In this document: positions 59,394-64,000 of the stretch, piece after piece
Layout of the letters: each line of letters opens with the position of its first letter
How positions within the stretch are numbered: position 1 is the stretch's first letter
NCBI RefSeq assembly: GCF_026914265.1
Contig: NC_069135.1
Span: 30,508,738 to 30,572,737, forward strand
From: Mya arenaria
Lineage: Eukaryota > Mollusca > Bivalvia > Myida > Myidae
DNA: 64,000 nucleotides
Direction of reading: 5' to 3'
The notes under the pieces: model-generated
What the model was told of the DNA's origin: nothing
Seen by the model: only the letters and a program-made list of their open reading frames with translations
The model's database searches: none
Program-made: the position numbers and the translations under genes

Positions 59394-60155
59394 GACGAGA
59401 TGATCCTTTCAGTACATCATGTAAATATATCATTTATATCTAGTTCTGAAATATTAGGGGCAGATATATTTTTCTATCAATTGAAACAAACGTGATATGT
59501 TTCAATAAGACTATTACTTTAAGTGTCAAACCCAATGTTTATATGAAAAACTACAGAAACAAGCTCAGTTGCCGTGCGTTTAAACATCAACCCGTTTAAT
59601 GGCACAGGATAAAAACCAAAAACATAGAACACAAACACAATCAATCACAAATCAGAAGCATTGTACAACACCACACACCTCCACAAACAACACAGTACAT
59701 ATATAAAACATATACAATCACGTTATTACAACATCATACAAATGCATTTCACTATATTATCACCATAAAATGTGCATTGGTTAATGTTGAAGCTGGACCA
59801 GATCATAATAGTGATATTGATTCTTGCGTAATCTTTTTGTATTTTCCGTGCCAGCCGTACATTCATGAAAAACACACATTTCTATATAATATATCATCCA
59901 CATCTACTGTTTCACATAGTTTCAACGAGGTATTAGCATACATGTAAATATAATAGAAACGCAATTTAATCAGTGACCGTTCCAATTAACGTTTATCAAG
60001 GTTAAGGACATTAAACGTTGAAAGACATGAGAAGCAGCTACCACAGTGACACAATTTAAATATGATATAGGCTAAAATACTTGAAAATAACTTGTGGGTA
60101 GTGTATATCTTACAGATACATGAGAGATTATAAGTATCTTCCATTGCCGAGGGTA
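59394..60155. other. AT-rich spacer; no gene seen
   Basis: Includes an A/C-rich stretch (59600-59720). No gene or paired repeat recognised. Confidence 0.35.
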
Positions 60156-60259
60156 TAAGATAGGTTCATTTCGACCCGAGCGTAGGGTGTTTTGCGGAAA
60201 CGAGGTTTACCGAGTTTCCGCAAAACACCCTGCGCGAGGGTCGGGATGAACCTATCTTA
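60156..60259. repeat. Large near-perfect palindrome, 46-bp arms
   Basis: Left arm 60156-60201 (starts TAAGATAGGTTCAT, ends TTTTGCGGAAAC) and right arm 60214-60259 pair with about 5 mismatches in 46, around a 12-nt loop. Near it, TTTTTTCCCACCTCAG (about 60282) and its inverted partner CTGAGGTGGGAGAAAA (about 60705) mark a second inverted pair, so this may be one end of a composite element reaching about 60727. Confidence 0.8.
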
Positions 60260-60727
60260 CACGAGCGGTTATGGTAGATGCTTTTTTCCCACCTCAGTTA
60301 AACAAAATTAAGTAAAAACGTATTTTTTTGCTGGAACTAATTTTTGCTTAGTAAAAATAATTGCGTATGGATATGCGATAAGTCGTGGTTTTCATGGAAA
60401 AGCGCGCAGTGATCCACATTATGTTAATATACTAATCGGTCTTTAAATAGTTCCATAGAAAGTGAAGCATTATTTCTGGAATGGTGCGTTAAAACTGTTT
60501 TATGGTGACATTTGAAGCGAGCAATAATTAATTAGCGTTGTGAATTTTGCCACAAGACAGGGTTTTCATGATGCTACAGACGACAGTCTTCAACAAGGGA
60601 GGTAATCACAATGCGACGACCATTAGAAAGGTGTTCCATACGGGCATTTTATCTTCGCCCGTGGGCAAGATTTCTAGCATGGTTAAATTATTGGATCTAC
60701 TTATCTGAGGTGGGAGAAAACGCGTTC

Positions 60728-62040
60728 CCAATTGATACGTCAGGGTAAGATCAATCACATTTTGTAAGTACAAATGTATACGTTTGTTGTTAGTTGAAGA
60801 GCCTTGTAATATTGCATATTTTTATATTGTTTTCACTTTATACCAGACCAGAAAAGTGAACAAAAACCTAACATTTTTTCTTTACTCAATATAACCACGT
60901 ACGGCTTATATAATATGGAGGTGCATGATTCCTCCTAATTGTCTTTACAATTATCATTTAAACATACAAAAGTAAAATTACTCCTGACAATAATATGAGG
61001 AACAGCAGCAAAGTATAAATTAAGTAGTCTGGCGGGAAATGAATACTCAAAAATGATGTGAGAAATATATTGGCACACTGAATATGAATATAGATGGTTA
61101 TGTAAAAGATTCCTATCGAACCATAATTATTGATAAATGACTTGGTAAATTGTTGAAACTTTAATCGTTATTTGAAAAAGCAAGATGGTCTTGGTAACAG
61201 CAAAACGATTCACTACGATAAAGTTGAAGAACTCTGATAAAGGTGACGACTTCATCATCGAATGGTCAATCGCCCATTATGCTTTATGTGGAATTAACTA
61301 ATACCAGTTGGTTTGTGCGTTTATCTGGCGACGCCACCCATATATATATTGTCTTTGGCACCAGAAAAGTATCAGTCGGGTTATTAAGTGTTTGAGATAA
61401 ATATGTAGCGCACACACATAATCAACCCTTGGGATCACCTACTTTAGTTCTGTTTCGTGCGCATGGTCGATAATACACTGATACACGGCCCCTGAAGTTA
61501 TTGGTTAATTGTTAAATTAATCAATCTGGTGATTGTAAGATTAAACTTGATCAAGTCTTGATGATACTGATCTGTTTCATGTTGCACATGTCGATTAATG
61601 TGGGGCAATTATAAGGTTCAGCGCCCTCTAACCGGTTTCAGCCTAGTGTTCTCGGACCGTGTCAAGAAGATAACCCCAACATTGAATTTATGAATATATT
61701 TTGATGGATAGTGTCTTGTAACGATATGTGCCTTTAAACAGGAGCTTAGTTAAATTTTACGCTACTGAGCTAGTTGTTCTTGTTATATTTACACCCCCCA
61801 ACTCTTCCATTTCTTAAATGAACTGCCTTTCGGCAATTGCGGTTATTATCCGATGAACGCACCATACTCGGATATGTTCGGATCGTGAATCACGGCATAA
61901 AAATATACATGGAAATTGTTTATCTGGTTATTGTTTGTATTGTGTGAGCAAGTCCCGTAAAAATAACATCTTAGAAAGTGTTAATTTATGACATTTTTAA
62001 TGTATTGTTCCATTAGTGTTTCAATTTTACGTTTAAAAGT
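60728..62040. other. AT-rich spacer; no gene seen
   Basis: No supported gene, RNA or repeat. Confidence 0.35.
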
Positions 62041-62076
62041 GAGTTCAAGTGGTAGATCTTTTCCCGCGTTATCGTG

Positions 62077-62148
62077 ACGTCATTTGATAAACTGTTTCCG
62101 GTTACGAGCGTGTCGTTCTATTTACAAAATGGGTGAGAAAGGACTACT
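62077..62148 (+). promoter_or_regulatory. Candidate promoter and first coding exon (MGEKGLL...)
   Basis: A consensus CRE (TGACGTCA, 62077-62084) and an ETS-like TTTCCGG lie just before an ATG at 62129. ATGGGTGAGAAAGGACTACT is followed at once by a strong donor GTAAGT (62149). This is the arrangement of a short first coding exon. The next exon was not identified; 62941-63004 (TTTTTAG|CCCGCTC to GTTG|GTATAAG) is a candidate, but its best frame does not match the phase. Confidence 0.3.
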
Positions 62149-62230
62149 GTAAGTTTTTTTCTTAAATGAAATGAAGTATTTTTGTAACAATTCTTGAATG
62201 AAACAATGAACTATTGGTGAAACATATGAA

Positions 62231-62382
62231 ATGAATTGCGGGATTGATGTCATTTTCGGGGATATAGACGCAATTGGGCTGGTCGAAGTACGAAGTCGAA
62301 GTGGAGTTCTTCGGACTCCACACACTTCAACAAACCCAACAGAGTTCATACCCTGATAATGACATCAATCCCACATTTCATT
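62231..62382. repeat. Fold-back element of about 150 bp
   Basis: GCGGGATTGATGTCATTTTC (left) pairs with the right arm (reverse complement GTGGGATTGATGTCATTATC). The arms continue through TTGGG(C/T)T(G/T)G to a central hairpin GTGGAGT-TCTTCGG-ACTCCAC. Short fold-back MITE. Confidence 0.7.
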
Positions 62383-63165
62383 CCTTAAATATACATTGTT
62401 TATTTTAAGGACATGTATATCACGGAGAAGCTCATTTCTGCAAGGATTTCAATATCATATTATTTTTCGAAAGGATGCCAATCAAGCATAACAACATATC
62501 GTATAACGGAGAATACTTTGAATGCACGTTACTGTGCCACTTAATCGCTCCAAAGTTTATTAAAAAACTGTATGGACGAATAACTGCACGGACATGTGAC
62601 AAACTGTCTCTTGTCAATGAATTTGATAAAAGTTGATCTCTTTATGTAATGCCATTTTGTTTACTGATACCTATTAAATTTTGATCGTTTGCTTCAATCT
62701 TGAAATATTTATTTATATTGTTTCGCTTTCCATAGGTAATGTAAATTAAGCTTAAAGGTGCAACATCTTTTTTTCCGGTCAGGTATGTACGTACAGTCGG
62801 TCAGGAGAAATTATATACTGGAAATTGCTACTAACTTCTCCAAACAGAAAATTAACGCTTGTTTTTAGTATTTGCTTACTAGTAGTATATAGAGGTTTGT
62901 AAGAAGAATAAAGATGATATATTCCCTGATACAAGCTTTTTAGCCCGCTCTTATGTCCAAATCAATCAGCTCGAAATGGGCTGGAACAATTTACGAGATG
63001 GCTTTACGTTGGTATAAGATTTGGCTCTTCCACGCTTAACTGTCTTTTTTATAAACATTTCTAGGCATATCATGAAAAAGAATGACTTGTTACTGGGTAA
63101 GAAATTTCACCTCGTTAACAGCGAGAGTAAAATGTTGGTGCTCACTCTGTTAATTATACTGCTAT

Positions 63166-63479
63166 TTTATGCACAAGTCAATTGTAACCACGCCCCCCCC
63201 CCCAGGTCCGGGGGTATACCGGGGAAATGGGCCATGTTTTTACCTTCCAGGTGGCCCCGCAGTGCCGGGTGAATGTGGTGGTTTTGTCTTTGTGCCAAAA
63301 ATAGCGGGAAAAGTTTCTTACCTATGGTCCCTAGGGTGCGGGGGCATTTGGCCGGGATTTTACCATCTGTTTTACTGTTCGTCGGAGATTTTACCCGGGG
63401 TTGGCTGGACCGAAAGTCAAAGACCCCGCTATTCCCCGGACCTGGGGGGAGGGGCGTGGTTACAATTGACTGGTGGATT
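63166..63479. mobile_element. GC-rich terminal-inverted-repeat element (copy D, most intact)
   Basis: Left end ATGCACAAGTCAATTGTAAC with CCACGCCCCC and a short C run, then AGGTCCGGGG. Right end CCCCGGACCTGGGGGGAGGG, then GTGGTTACAATTGACTGGTG. The inverted ends match over about 35 bp. Interior motifs include GTGGCCCCGCAGTGCCGGGT and GGTTGGCTGGACCGAAAGTC. Confidence 0.8.
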
Positions 63480-64000
63480 ACATTGAAACAAATATTCCCT
63501 TTATATCAATAAGATTCAGGAGAACCTGTAAACATAATGATTTAACGCTTTTTGTATGAATACAAAATTAAAGTGGTTATGTTTATCGTACATTGTTACT
63601 CTTGTTATGCCCACCAGTTGTTCTACGCGAACTATCTTACCCAAAGCGAAAACAATTCTTAAAAGAGTAGGCTAAGTGCCGTACATTTTATCATAAAACT
63701 TCCTCTTTCATCACCTAATTCATCGAAGCAATGTCTGGTGTGTCGGAATGTTAAGCGTAGGGGTACAATAAAAAGTTATCTTTTCATAAACGAGCTGGCG
63801 TTAAGTACATACTAAAAATTATTTGATTCAACTACCTGAAATATGATACGTTTCAATTACGTAATTATTTATATTGATAGACACGTAATTTTTTTTTTAT
63901 TTGGTGAGTTGTCAAAACATGCTATATATTTAGAAACAAGTCATTACATTTTTAAAAAATGGTTCTAACACCGTATAAACTTATAATATGGAGATACAGC
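63480..64000. other. AT-rich end of window; no gene seen
   Basis: No supported feature. Confidence 0.35.

Overview
The window looks like nuclear DNA of a bivalve mollusc. The support is: an AT-rich, intron-rich, repeat-laden sequence; a secreted histidine-rich protein with a degenerate Cu/Zn-SOD domain, of the pernin / cavortin / extrapallial-protein kind known from bivalve haemolymph and extrapallial fluid; CR1-like LINEs; a tRNA-headed SINE whose body resembles the conserved domain of molluscan SINEs; and many short inverted-repeat elements. No species can be named from sequence alone.

Layout. 1-666: 3' end of an unrecognised membrane-protein gene (+). 667-4790: repeat-rich spacer. 4843-13044 (-): a five-exon gene for a 779-residue ubiquitin-specific protease with an N-terminal membrane hairpin; a 30-bp minisatellite lies in its first intron. 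13404-19578: a MITE and two decayed CR1-like LINEs placed head to head, one with a 2A-like motif. 19817-22611: MITEs, local duplications and a CA microsatellite. 22797-27290 (-): a three-exon gene for a 717-residue secreted His/Asp/Ser repeat protein with a TATA box. 28033-33990: a 6-kb, 26-bp minisatellite, decaying out to about 34450. 34450-50500: mostly transposon debris (a TTAA-flanked element with a gene-like fragment, LINE 3' ends, MITEs, a 1.6-kb inverted-repeat element) and one possible 101-residue secreted cysteine-rich protein. 52280-55536 (+): six coding exons for the 312-residue SOD-like protein. 55850-64000: a SINE, two large palindromes, two GC-rich inverted-repeat elements and a possible first exon with a CRE site near 62129.

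The two secreted His-rich genes lie about 25 kb apart on opposite strands. Both have a separate signal-peptide exon ending in phase 1, preceded by an acceptor in the 5' UTR, and followed by a His/Asp-rich exon. I read them as likely relatives, both probably binding metal ions outside the cell. The USP gene has no evident link to them.

Exon boundaries were read by eye from GT/AG signals and reading-frame continuity. No alignment or database search was run.
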